A DNA stretch of 34,754 nucleotides from Butyrivibrio sp. (GCA_024694565.1 JAILJR010000229.1:1-34754), one strand, 5' to 3'; shown: positions 26,937 through 34,568, numbered from the stretch's first letter. The notes: generated from the sequence alone by a model not told the origin. A program made the numbers and translations.

Positions 26937-27771
26937 AACAAAGGCTTTTGAGGAAAAGGCATACAGGGCCTCATATAAGGCCTCGATGACAGTGGAGGCA
27001 TCGATTGCCCTTCCGCTTTTTATCTTTTTCTTTGTGAATATTATGACTCTTTTCAATATCGTGAAGATCCAGTGTGATATGGAGGCCGCCATGCATCAGA
27101 CGGGAAACAGACTGTCACTTGAGGCCTTTTATCTTTGCTACGGAAAGGAGCTTCTTGGAGGAGAAAAAGGCGGAATAGCAGAGGCTGGCGCGGGCCTTAT
27201 TGGCATTTTGCAGGCAAAAGATCTTGTTTTGGATTACCTCGGCCCTGAAGCAGACAAAAGCTGCATTTCAGAGGGACGCGATGGGATAAGCTTTATCCAG
27301 TCAAGGATCCTTATGGGAAATGACATTGTGGATATTATTGCCGATTACAAGGTTCATCCGCTCATTCCCGTAATTGGTTTTGAGGAGTTTACTGTTGAAT
27401 CCAGGTATTACGGTCATGCCTGGACCGGGTATGATATCGAGCTGGGGTTCGGACAGGAAGAGAACGAGGAGGAGATGGTCTACGTCACTGAGCATGGTGA
27501 GGTGTATCACAGAAGTACCGGATGTGAGCATCTCAAGATAAACGTCAGGACCGTGGATATGGCAGAGCTGGGCTCACTGAGGAACAAGGATGGAAAGAAA
27601 TACAAGGCCTGTGAATATTGCGGCGAAAATATAGGTGCGGGAACGGTCTTTGTGACGCAGTACGGGGACAGATATCACAGCAGCGTCGGCTGCACGGGGC
27701 TAAAGAGAAAGATTTATACAATACCAATCTCAGAGGTCGGAGGAAGAAGGCCCTGTTCATCATGCGGATGA
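26926..27771 (+). CDS. TadE-like pseudopilin with two C-terminal Cys/His modules
   Basis: The N-terminus (KASMTVEASIALPLFIFFFVNIM) is a TadE-type pseudopilin leader and helix; Glu follows the cleavage site at the canonical spacing. The C-terminus carries a tandem repeat. Copy 1 (185-233) is VYVTEHGEVYHRSTGC...ACEYCG and copy 2 (241-281) is VFVTQYGDRYHSSVGC...PCSSCG. Each has His-x4-Cys and Cys-x2-Cys (His195, Cys200, Cys229, Cys232; His251, Cys256, Cys277, Cys280), consistent with one zinc site per copy, on the outer face of the membrane. It overlaps the preceding gene by 11 bases. It may be a pilus-tip or surface-sensing minor subunit; that is inference. Confidence 0.78.
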   Translation: MRNKTKAFEEKAYRASYKASMTVEASIALPLFIFFFVNIMTLFNIVKIQCDMEAAMHQTGNRLSLEAFYLCYGKELLGGEKGGIAEAGAGLIGILQAKDLVLDYLGPEADKSCISEGRDGISFIQSRILMGNDIVDIIADYKVHPLIPVIGFEEFTVESRYYGHAWTGYDIELGFGQEENEEEMVYVTEHGEVYHRSTGCEHLKINVRTVDMAELGSLRNKDGKKYKACEYCGENIGAGTVFVTQYGDRYHSSVGCTGLKRKIYTIPISEVGGRRPCSSCG

Positions 27772-27926
27772 AAATGCAAAATGAATCAGCCCGGGTACAA
27801 AAAGTGGAAATCAGCAAAGAAATAATTTGGTAAGAACGGACATCGGCTACTGATGATAAAAGAAAACGGGAATAATTTGTAAGGATTTGCATTGGGCATT
27901 TTGGTGTACCGGATAAGGAGCGGGAA

Positions 27927-28358
27927 ATGGTTTTTGAAATATGTGTATTAGGTATTTTGCTTTTTACTTCTGTCAGGGATATCAGAAAAAAAGAGATACT
28001 GGCAGCAGAAATAATATTGGTCGGAATTATCTCGGCAGTAAGGACGACCACAATGATATATACCGGAAGCTTTGACATTATATCCTTTGCTGCAAGCTTT
28101 TTGCCGGGGATAGCTATGCTTTTGGCATCACTTATCACCGGGGAGAGCCTTGGATACGGGGACGGGCTGTTAGTTCTTCTGTCAGGCCCTGCCCTTGGAG
28201 GGGAATTGGTTCTTGGGACAGTTCTTTTGGCAGTGTTTATCTGCGGCCTCTTTTCAGGAATTCTTCTGGTTATAAAAAGAGCCGGGCGCTTCACAAGGGT
28301 GCCCTTTGTACCCTTCATGACTCTTGGATTGGCGGTGATGGAATTTGCGAAAATTTAA
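27927..28358 (+). CDS. Second A24-type prepilin peptidase-like protein
   Basis: The 143-residue membrane protein has about four hydrophobic segments and both active-site motifs of aspartyl prepilin peptidases: Asp18 in FTSVRDIRKKEI and Asp79 in SLGYGDGLL (GxGD). It lacks the N-terminal methylase domain, as do TadV/CpaA proteins. A strong AAGGAG site precedes the ATG. The 155-base gap before it (27772-27926) holds no recognisable gene or terminator. It overlaps the next gene by 14 bases. It probably processes one of the pseudopilins of this cluster. Confidence 0.8.
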   Translation: MVFEICVLGILLFTSVRDIRKKEILAAEIILVGIISAVRTTTMIYTGSFDIISFAASFLPGIAMLLASLITGESLGYGDGLLVLLSGPALGGELVLGTVLLAVFICGLFSGILLVIKRAGRFTRVPFVPFMTLGLAVMEFAKI

Positions 28359-28818
28359 AGGATATATGACTTTGGAGGCATCGCTTATTGTCCCTATGGT
28401 AATCTGCGTTTTCTGTCTTATCATCTATTTTTCATTTTATCTTTATGGCAGATGTATGCTGTCGCAGGATACGTATATACTGGCTTTTCGGGCTGTAACG
28501 ACAAACCTGCCCGAGTATGAGGATGATCCTGTTTCCTATGTGATGAGTAAGGCTAATGAAAAGGCAGGAAATAAATATTTTGGCAGCTCTTTTCCCGCGT
28601 TTGAGGCTGATGCAGGCGGCGATGAAATAATGGTCAGGGCAAGAGCCGATGCACATCATGCCGCAATGGGCAGATACTTTCTAAAGCCAATTCAGGGATG
28701 GGAGTATGAGGCGGCAGGAAGAGCGAGCAGGACAGAGTATGCTGAAAAGATAAGGGAAATAACAAGGGCAAAAGACATTGCAACAGAGGTCTGGGATCAC
28801 ATTCGTGGAGATGACTGA
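28345..28818 (+). CDS. TadE-like pseudopilin
   Basis: The 157-residue protein has the leader RKFKGYMTLEASLIVPM, with Gly before the predicted cut and Glu at +5, then one hydrophobic helix and an extracytoplasmic domain of about 115 residues. The TTG at 28345 is chosen because a later ATG (28366) would remove the basic leader and the cleavage site. The start overlaps the prepilin peptidase gene, so the pair is probably translationally coupled enzyme and substrate. Confidence 0.8.
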   Translation: MRKFKGYMTLEASLIVPMVICVFCLIIYFSFYLYGRCMLSQDTYILAFRAVTTNLPEYEDDPVSYVMSKANEKAGNKYFGSSFPAFEADAGGDEIMVRARADAHHAAMGRYFLKPIQGWEYEAAGRASRTEYAEKIREITRAKDIATEVWDHIRGDD

Positions 28819-28871
28819 TTGCAGGAACTTATCATTCGTTCAGAAAGATTGAAAAATTTTGAGGTGGAATC

Positions 28872-30293
28872 ATGGAATACAATTATTACAGAGAACTTAA
28901 ACACAATTATCTTGTCTTCGAAAAGAGCGCTGGTGATGCCAAGGAAAATGACTCTTACCAGTACAGGATTGCCCAGAGCGGCCGGATAAGGGGACTTCTG
29001 CCCTGCTCGGAGAGAAATATCAACGGAAATACCTATTGCTATTATGAGATAGGTTCGATGCAGACCCTTAAGGACAGATACATGACTTCAAGGATGGACG
29101 GTGATACGCTAAGGCACCTTCTTGAATGTATAAAAAGTACCCTTGAGAGTCTCTCGGAATTTCTGCTTGGAGAAGAGGTAGTTGTATTTAATACCGGCAA
29201 TATTTATACAGACCTTTCTACCGGCGAATTTGGCTTTATCTTCTGTCCTTTTTTTGATGAACAGAAGAGCTTTTCAGATTTTACCGTGCAGCTTCTTGAG
29301 ATCATAGATGAATCGGATGAAAAGGCAACAGAAATGGCGTACAGACTGTGCGAAGAGGCCGCAGAAAAGGGGGAGTTTACTTACGAGATATTGTCAGAGG
29401 TTCTTGAAGGCAGCCGGAAAGAAGAGATAAACAAGGCAGATGAGAGTACATTCAAAAAGCCTGTGGAGCTAACAGAGGATCCGACTGCCGGGCTTTATTC
29501 ATTTGATGATGACGATGCAGAGGACGAAGAAGAAACTGCCGGGAAGAAAAACAGCGGGATCAGACGGGCAAATGAGAAGTTGTCCGGAAAGTTCCAGGTT
29601 TTGCTGTCACTATTGTTCTTTGGCGTTATTGCGGCAATGATGTATGTGAGGATGAATTTTGTACTTTCAGGTGAAGAGAATATCATGTCAATTGTGGTCA
29701 TGCTCGTGTCGGCCATATCCGGAGTTGTGTCACTTATCGGAGGATCCAGACAGATGAAAAAGGCAAAGACAGGCGGTGCCGACGCAGAGGCCTTTGACGA
29801 GGATGAGGATGATACTGAAGAAGATTTTGAAGAGCAGGATACCGGGGATTTTACTTCCTTTGGCGAAGAACCATGCGGCGAAAGCGCAGCAGCTGCAGCA
29901 GTCAGCAATTCAGGAAGAAGGAATGAATGGGGGGGCGGCATTTCACCTGAGAGATTGTCGGGGTCAGATGAAACCGTGGTCCTTGACGATGACATGAATA
30001 TGCCGCTGACTCTGTTTAGCAGAAATCTGGATAAGACGGTAAGGATTGCCCTTGATAAGCTTCCTGTAACTGTCGGCAAGCTCCCCGAATGTGTGGACAA
30101 GGTGATTCCCGACATGAGTATTTCCAGAATGCACTGCAGGATAGTAAGTGATGGTGCCGGAGTAGGTATACTTGATCTTGGTAGCACAAACGGCACCTAC
30201 AGGAATGGTGTGAGACTCCGTCCACAGGAAATTATTCATATCGAAGAGGGCGATGAGATCAGAATTGGGAGGGTATGCTTTGACTGCAGATAA
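28872..30293 (+). CDS. Membrane protein with N-terminal DUF6382-like and C-terminal FHA domains
   Basis: The 473-residue protein has four regions. Residues 1 to about 185 form a soluble domain of the type I associate with DUF6382. Two membrane segments follow (about 240-258 and 270-290), then an acidic, Ala/Ser-rich linker. The FHA domain (about 388-473) shows SISRMHCRIV and DLGSTNGTYRNG. FHA domains bind phosphothreonine, which suggests phosphorylation-dependent control or assembly of the Tad machine, but no Ser/Thr kinase lies in the window. The GAGGTGG ribosome site is clear. It is the last gene of the Tad cluster. No T-run terminator follows; only a GC-rich hairpin (30321-30326 with 30344-30349) is present. 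Confidence 0.78.
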   Translation: MEYNYYRELKHNYLVFEKSAGDAKENDSYQYRIAQSGRIRGLLPCSERNINGNTYCYYEIGSMQTLKDRYMTSRMDGDTLRHLLECIKSTLESLSEFLLGEEVVVFNTGNIYTDLSTGEFGFIFCPFFDEQKSFSDFTVQLLEIIDESDEKATEMAYRLCEEAAEKGEFTYEILSEVLEGSRKEEINKADESTFKKPVELTEDPTAGLYSFDDDDAEDEEETAGKKNSGIRRANEKLSGKFQVLLSLLFFGVIAAMMYVRMNFVLSGEENIMSIVVMLVSAISGVVSLIGGSRQMKKAKTGGADAEAFDEDEDDTEEDFEEQDTGDFTSFGEEPCGESAAAAAVSNSGRRNEWGGGISPERLSGSDETVVLDDDMNMPLTLFSRNLDKTVRIALDKLPVTVGKLPECVDKVIPDMSISRMHCRIVSDGAGVGILDLGSTNGTYRNGVRLRPQEIIHIEEGDEIRIGRVCFDCR

Positions 30294-30425
30294 TTTTATA
30301 ATTGCAGGATATCGAATACAGCCAGCGGCCTGTCCTTCCCCCAGCTGGCCCTCAGCTAAATTGTAACCTTCTTTAGAAAAACACGAATCAATAATTCTGA
30401 GAAATATGGTCCGGGCTGTATTTAT

Positions 30426-30433
30426 GGTATAAT
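30426..30433 (+). promoter_or_regulatory. Extended -10 promoter before the flavodoxin-SCP2 gene
   Basis: TGGTATAAT-type sequence: TG at 30425-30426, one base, then TATAAT at 30428-30433. No good -35 hexamer is present, as is usual for extended -10 promoters. It lies 27 bases before the start codon and marks the boundary between the Tad cluster and the next operon. Confidence 0.6.
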
Positions 30434-30460
30434 AACAATAATGATTTGGAGGGGATGCTC

Positions 30461-31468
30461 ATGAAAATCAATATCTACTACGGCGGACGAGGAATTATAG
30501 ACGATCCCACGCTTTTTGTCATATCTCAGATAACTACGGTTTTGCAGGAACTGAATGTCAAGGTTTCACAATACAATCTTTATGAGCAGAAAAACGGTAT
30601 CACTGCTCTTCCGAATACGCTCAAGGACGCAGACGGAATAATCCTTGCTTCCACGGTGGAGTGGTTTGGAATAGGCGGATATATGATGCAGTTTCTTGAT
30701 TCCTGCTGGCTGTATGGGGATAAGGACAGGATAAAGGAGATATATATGGCACCTGTTGTCATGTCTACAACTCACGGTGAGCGAGAAGGCATGATGAGCC
30801 TTGCTTCTGCATGGGAAATGCTGGGAGGACTTCCCTGCGACGGAATGTGCGGGTATATAGCTGATACTGCGAAACTGGAAAACAGTCAGGAATATGCAAA
30901 GATAATAGATAAAAAGACTGAGAACATCTACAGGACCATAAATCAGAAGATGCCTGTGTTCCCTGCCAGCAATCAGGCCGTTATAAACAAGGTCGGCATG
31001 TCAAAGAGTATTGATCTGACTCCTCAGGAATCTGAGCAGCTTTCGGAATATGCCTCGGATGACAAATATGTCCGTACACAGAAGGAGGACATACAGGAGC
31101 TTGCAAGCATATTCAGGGACAAGATGGGAAAAGAGGAATCCTCCGGAAATGCAGGGGAGTACATAAAGATTCTGAACAGATCCTTTACTCCTGTGGCAGG
31201 AGTAAACGCCAGATACAAGATAACATTCTCTGATAATCAAAGGCTTGGTAATCTGATAATTGATGTAAACAATGGAAAGTGTAACTGCCAGGTCGGCGAT
31301 ACTCAGGACTGTGATGTGAAGCTTACAGTTGATCAAAGGTCGTTTGAGGATATCCTGGATGGACGTATGACCTTCCAGAGAGCGTTTATGGCGGGAAATA
31401 TAAAGCTGAAGGGTGATTTTAAGCTTCTTAGGAGCATGGATCAGTTTTTTGACCTGATGACTGAATAA
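30461..31468 (+). CDS. Flavodoxin-like/NADPH-dependent FMN reductase fused to an SCP2 domain
   Basis: The 335-residue protein combines two folds. Residues 1 to about 170 look like a flavodoxin-type domain: KINIYYGGRG at the N-terminus, GIILASTVEWFGIGGYMMQFLD and PVVMSTTHGERE. Residues about 235-335 match an SCP2-type lipid-binding domain, with FSDNQRLGNLIIDVNNGKC and FQRAFMAGNIKLKGDF. The ATG at 30461 is preferred over an in-frame TTG (30446) and ATG (30455) because GGAGGGG lies 7 bases upstream. It is cytoplasmic and of unknown substrate. Rhomboid, HIT and fumarase genes follow with short gaps, probably in one operon. Confidence 0.75.
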   Translation: MKINIYYGGRGIIDDPTLFVISQITTVLQELNVKVSQYNLYEQKNGITALPNTLKDADGIILASTVEWFGIGGYMMQFLDSCWLYGDKDRIKEIYMAPVVMSTTHGEREGMMSLASAWEMLGGLPCDGMCGYIADTAKLENSQEYAKIIDKKTENIYRTINQKMPVFPASNQAVINKVGMSKSIDLTPQESEQLSEYASDDKYVRTQKEDIQELASIFRDKMGKEESSGNAGEYIKILNRSFTPVAGVNARYKITFSDNQRLGNLIIDVNNGKCNCQVGDTQDCDVKLTVDQRSFEDILDGRMTFQRAFMAGNIKLKGDFKLLRSMDQFFDLMTE

Positions 31469-31482
31469 GGCAGGTAGAAGGG

Positions 31483-32130
31483 ATGCAGGACAATACCAAT
31501 TCTTCTCAGAGCTATTTGGAGAAGCAGGAAGAGATTTATAAACATGCTTATATCAGCATTGCGCTGCTTGTAATAAACGTGATCGTTTTTCTTCTGAGTA
31601 CCACAGCAATGGGCTGGATGTATGAGGAAGGAGTGATGAATACGGAGCTTGTTCTGTCAAAGGGGCAATGTCACAGGCTCTTTTCAGCTATGCTTCTGCA
31701 TGTAGATGTCAAGCATCTGTTCAACAATATGATCCTGCTTGCGCTTGCAGGGGCCATAGTAGAGAACTACACAGGACACATGTTTTATATTCTGCTGTAT
31801 ATTCTGTCAGGATTTTTCGGTAACCTGGTTTCCATGGCATATGAGCTGAAAAACAACCTTCATAGGACCTCAGTCGGTGCCAGCGGGGCAATTATGGGAC
31901 TTGTCGGATTTATCGTGGTATGGATTATCGTCAACAGGAAGACATTTGTTAAGAACCGGAGTATTCTTTTCAGGCTTGTTCTTCTTGCCGTATTCGTAAT
32001 ACAGGCCTGTTTTTTTCAGGAGGGGGCAAATATAGCAGCTCATCTTGGCGGCTTTGTTTCAGGCTTTGTCCTTGGTGTGATCAATATTGTTCTTTTAAAA
32101 AATAATAAAAATATGGAGGGTTTAGCGTAA
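31483..32130 (+). CDS. Rhomboid family intramembrane serine protease
   Basis: The 215-residue protein has about six membrane segments and the rhomboid signature. HLFNNM (78-83) supplies the oxyanion residues, GASGAIMG carries the nucleophile Ser134, and AAHLGGF carries the partner His187. The active site lies in the outer membrane leaflet and would cut substrates near their membrane segment. A GAAGGG ribosome site precedes the ATG. Its stop codon and the start of the HIT gene share one base (TAATG), so the two are coupled. The substrate is unknown; TadE-like or lipoproteins nearby are possible but unproven. Confidence 0.93.
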   Translation: MQDNTNSSQSYLEKQEEIYKHAYISIALLVINVIVFLLSTTAMGWMYEEGVMNTELVLSKGQCHRLFSAMLLHVDVKHLFNNMILLALAGAIVENYTGHMFYILLYILSGFFGNLVSMAYELKNNLHRTSVGASGAIMGLVGFIVVWIIVNRKTFVKNRSILFRLVLLAVFVIQACFFQEGANIAAHLGGFVSGFVLGVINIVLLKNNKNMEGLA

Positions 32131-32534
32131 TGGAAAACTGTATTTTCTGTAAGATTGCAAATGGTGAGATTCCGTCTAATACAATCTATGAGGATGAGAA
32201 TTTCAGGGTTATTCTGGATAATGGTCCTGCAACAAAGGGACATGCTCTTGTTCTGCCAAAGGAGCACTATGCAGATCTTTTTGAAATACCAGAGGATGTG
32301 GCAGCAGGAGCGGTAAAGGTTGCAAAAAAGGTAGCCGGAATGATGAAGGATACTCTTTTGTGTGATGGCCTCAATCTCGTACAGAACAATGGCCAGGTGG
32401 CAGGTCAGACTGTCATGCACTATCATCTTCATATTATTCCAAGATATAAAGATGATGGACAGACAATACTGTGGAAGCCCACAAGGCCATCGGCAGATGA
32501 GCTTGCAGAGATAAGGAAGACTATATGCGGATAA
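32130..32534 (+). CDS. HIT family nucleotide hydrolase
   Basis: The 134-residue protein has the histidine triad HYHLHII (His97, His99, His101) and an N-terminal CIFC typical of the Hint branch, whose members hydrolyse AMP-lysine-type and other nucleotide phosphoramidates. Motifs EDENFRVILD and GHALVLPKEHY also match the family. It starts at the rhomboid stop codon and overlaps the fumarase alpha gene by 10 bases, so it is part of that polycistron. The physiological substrate is not evident. Confidence 0.93.
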   Translation: MENCIFCKIANGEIPSNTIYEDENFRVILDNGPATKGHALVLPKEHYADLFEIPEDVAAGAVKVAKKVAGMMKDTLLCDGLNLVQNNGQVAGQTVMHYHLHIIPRYKDDGQTILWKPTRPSADELAEIRKTICG

Positions 32535-33367
32535 TAGACGTTTCAGAGGTAACCAGCGCGGTCTCAAAGCTTTGTATCGATGCGAATTACTCACTTTCAG
32601 ATGATATGCAGAGGGCTCTTTCCGATGCTTCAGGAAAGGAAGAGTCGGAGCTTGGGAAAAAGATATTGGATCAGCTTTTTAAGAACCTCGAAATTGCAGG
32701 CAGTGATAATATTCCAATCTGTCAGGACACCGGAATGGCGGTTGTCTTTGTAAAAGTGGGTCAGGATGTCCATTTTGTCGGGGGCAGTCTTAATGATGCA
32801 ATAAATGAAGGTGTCAGGGAAGGCTATACAAAGGGATATCTGAGAAAATCAGTTGTCAGTGATCCTTTTATCAGGATTAACACAAATGATAACACTCCGG
32901 CCATCATACACTATGATATTGTACCGGGGGACGAGGTTGTCATCACTTGTGCTCCAAAGGGCTTTGGAAGTGAAAACATGAGCAGGGTCTTTATGCTAAA
33001 GCCGGCGGATGGCGAGGAGGGTGTAAAGAATGCAATCCTTCAGGCAGTCAGGGATGCGGGTCCCAACGCCTGCCCTCCGATGGTAGTGGGAGTTGGAATT
33101 GGCGGAACCTTTGAAAAATGTGCACAGCTAGCCAAGGAAGCCCTCACCAGGGACCTGTCGGTCAGATCGGACAAACCTCATATAAGAGCTATTGAAGAGG
33201 AGGTGCTTGATAGGATCAACAAAACTGGGATCGGTCCTGCGGGTCTTGGCGGCAGGATCACTGCGCTGGCGGTAAATATCAATACCTATGCGACGCATAT
33301 CGCCGGCCTTCCTGTGGCGGTGAACATCTGTTGCCATGTGAACAGGCATGCAACAATCAGGCTTTAA
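32525..33367 (+). CDS. Fumarate hydratase class I, alpha subunit
   Basis: This is the N-terminal subunit of the two-component, oxygen-sensitive [4Fe-4S] fumarase or related hydro-lyase; it interconverts fumarate and malate. The 280-residue protein has PICQDTG (Cys66), NACPPMVVGVGIGG and GTFEKC, the three cysteines expected to hold the cluster, and ends with NICCHVNRHA. The beta-subunit gene follows 100 bases later. A tartrate dehydratase of the same family cannot be fully excluded from sequence alone. The start overlaps the HIT gene by 10 bases. Its cluster makes it a client of Fe-S assembly. Confidence 0.93.
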   Translation: MRIIDVSEVTSAVSKLCIDANYSLSDDMQRALSDASGKEESELGKKILDQLFKNLEIAGSDNIPICQDTGMAVVFVKVGQDVHFVGGSLNDAINEGVREGYTKGYLRKSVVSDPFIRINTNDNTPAIIHYDIVPGDEVVITCAPKGFGSENMSRVFMLKPADGEEGVKNAILQAVRDAGPNACPPMVVGVGIGGTFEKCAQLAKEALTRDLSVRSDKPHIRAIEEEVLDRINKTGIGPAGLGGRITALAVNINTYATHIAGLPVAVNICCHVNRHATIRL

Positions 33368-33392
33368 GGCATGCCGTGAGATTGTATATGCT

Positions 33393-33425
33393 GAGCCGAC
33401 CGGGAGGGCTTTTGCCGATCGGCTC
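33393..33425 (+). other. Hairpin between the fumarase alpha and beta genes
   Basis: GAGCCGA (33393-33399) pairs with TCGGCTC (33419-33425), enclosing a small GGC-TTTT-GCC hairpin (33407-33416). There is no T-run, so it is not an intrinsic terminator. It may set mRNA processing or stability, or the ratio of the two subunits. Confidence 0.5.
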
Positions 33426-33467
33426 GTATGATCCATGTGCATGAAAATCATGAAGAGAGTGAGAAAT

Positions 33468-34031
33468 ATGGATAGAGAGATAAATTTTCCGTCTGATAAA
33501 GAGAGGATGTCTGAATTAAACGCAGGGGATATGGTATATATATCCGGAACGATATATACAGCGAGAGATGCTGCGCATAAGAGGATGTCAGAGGCCCTGG
33601 CTGATGGAAATAAGCTCCCCATTGAGCTTAGCGGCAATGCAATATACTATATGGGACCTTCACCAGCAAGAGAGGGAAGACCTATCGGTTCAGCAGGTCC
33701 CACGACGGCAAGCAGGATGGACAAGTACACACCGGCTCTTCTTGACCTGGGCCTTACAGCAATGATAGGAAAGGGAAGACGAAGCAAAGAGGTTGTCGAA
33801 GCAATGGTTAAAAATGGCGCGGTGTATTTCGCGGCTATTGGAGGAGCGGGTGCTCTTTTGTCAAAAGCGATTACCGGATCTGAGGTAATTGCATATGACG
33901 ATCTTGGAACGGAGGCTATAAGGAGGCTGACGGTTCATCGTTTTCCTGCGATAGTAGTAATAGACTCCAGAGGAAATAACCTGTATGATACGGCAGGGGA
34001 GATGTTTAAGATTGATGTTGAATCAAAATAA
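33468..34031 (+). CDS. Fumarate hydratase class I, beta subunit
   Basis: This is the C-terminal subunit of the two-component fumarase. The 187-residue protein starts with the family pattern LNAGDMVYISGTIYTARDAAHKR, followed by GPTTASRMDKYTP and MIGKGRRSKEVV. The ATG at 33468 is chosen because it gives the usual family N-terminus; upstream in-frame ATGs (33435 and nearby) would add unusual residues without a ribosome site. The gene ends only 4 bases before the -35 of the tRNA-Ser promoter, with no terminator between, so the fumarase transcript should read through the tRNA. Confidence 0.93.
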   Translation: MDREINFPSDKERMSELNAGDMVYISGTIYTARDAAHKRMSEALADGNKLPIELSGNAIYYMGPSPAREGRPIGSAGPTTASRMDKYTPALLDLGLTAMIGKGRRSKEVVEAMVKNGAVYFAAIGGAGALLSKAITGSEVIAYDDLGTEAIRRLTVHRFPAIVVIDSRGNNLYDTAGEMFKIDVESK

Positions 34032-34035
34032 GTAA

Positions 34036-34064
34036 TTGACAAAGAGTGTAGTTGTTTGTATAAT
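34036..34064 (+). promoter_or_regulatory. Consensus sigma-A promoter of tRNA-Ser
   Basis: TTGACA (34036-34041) and TATAAT (34059-34064) with the optimal 17-base spacer. The transcript should start near 34071, giving a 70-base leader that begins with a 7-bp hairpin (34071-34077 with 34096-34102). Confidence 0.9.
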
Positions 34065-34140
34065 TACATTTGCGTCTTGGTTATTACATATTTGCAGACG
34101 CAGTCCTTAAAACCACATATTGGTAGAGGGATTCAGGCAT

Positions 34141-34228
34141 GGAGAAATACTCAAGTGGCTGAAGAGGCGCCCCTGCTAAGGGTGTAGACCGTTAACGCGG
34201 TGCGCGGGTTCAAATCCCGCTTTCTCCG
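34141..34228 (+). tRNA. tRNA-Ser (anticodon GCT)
   Basis: Cloverleaf with acceptor GGAGAAA/TTTCTCC, a G discriminator, anticodon stem CGCCC/GGGTG with loop CTGCTAA, and a long variable arm typical of serine tRNAs (TAGACCGTTAACGCGGTG). The T arm is GCGGG/CCCGC with TTCAAAT. Anticodon GCT reads AGC/AGU. No CCA is encoded. Length is 88 bases. Confidence 0.95.
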
Positions 34229-34242
34229 TTTCCTAATTTATT

Positions 34243-34269
34243 CCGGGATCATATTGATCCCGGTTTTTT
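34243..34269 (+). terminator. Intrinsic terminator of tRNA-Ser
   Basis: A perfect 8-bp stem CCGGGATC/GATCCCGG (34243-34250 with 34256-34263), extendable by one A-T pair, followed by six T. It also ends any readthrough from the fumarase operon. Confidence 0.92.
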
Positions 34270-34468
34270 ATTTTCATAGCCAGCAATTTGGCACAAATAA
34301 GTTGAAAGAATGATTGGGATGGCACACATATTTTTTGTGTCCGGAACTATTGGTCTTAATAAGGATGTTGGTTTACGAATAATCTGACTACAAATATTCG
34401 GATTTATTTACAATCAAACCACTATATATAGTAGGAAAAAATATTTTTCAAATTTTGCAAAAAAGGTG
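34270..34468. other. AT-rich region upstream of the presumed rRNA promoters
   Basis: No gene. It contains a bulged hairpin (34321-34328 with 34336-34342), a CGAATA/TATTCG inverted repeat (34376-34381 with 34395-34400), a palindrome ACTATATATAGT at about 34421-34432 and an A/T-rich tract to 34465. The A/T tract could be an UP element for the promoter at 34469. No function is certain. Confidence 0.4.
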
Positions 34469-34497
34469 TTGCATTTGAATATCCCTTTTGCTATAAT
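34469..34497 (+). promoter_or_regulatory. rRNA-operon type promoter P1
   Basis: TTGCAT (34469-34474), a 17-base spacer, TATAAT (34492-34497), preceded by A/T-rich DNA. It stands 95-100 bases upstream of a second promoter, the tandem arrangement typical of rRNA operons in Firmicutes. Confidence 0.7.
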
Positions 34498-34500
34498 GAT

Positions 34501-34544
34501 TTTTGCCCGCTTGAAAGGGGCAAAACAAAACGCAGAAAACTGCG
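34501..34544 (+). other. Two hairpins in the P1-P2 interval
   Basis: TTTTGCCC/GGGCAAAA (34501-34508 with 34518-34525) is a perfect 8-bp stem, then CGCA/TGCG (34531-34534 with 34541-34544). They start at the expected P1 transcription start and lie before the P2 promoter. There is no immediate T-run; they may influence early elongation or decay. Confidence 0.45.
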
Positions 34545-34568
34545 GGTTGAAAAAAATTAAAAAAGTTG

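Noticed and set aside
27774..27833. 19-codon frame in the gap after the TadE-like gene
   Set aside because: No ribosome site, very short, no similarity recognised.
27545..28318. 257-codon open frame on the minus strand
   Set aside because: It is antisense to the TadE-like gene and the second prepilin peptidase, both of which have clear motifs; its translation has no recognisable domain.
29495..30196. 233-codon open frame on the minus strand
   Set aside because: Antisense to the FHA gene; Ser/Pro-rich composition is what the complement of an acidic linker gives.
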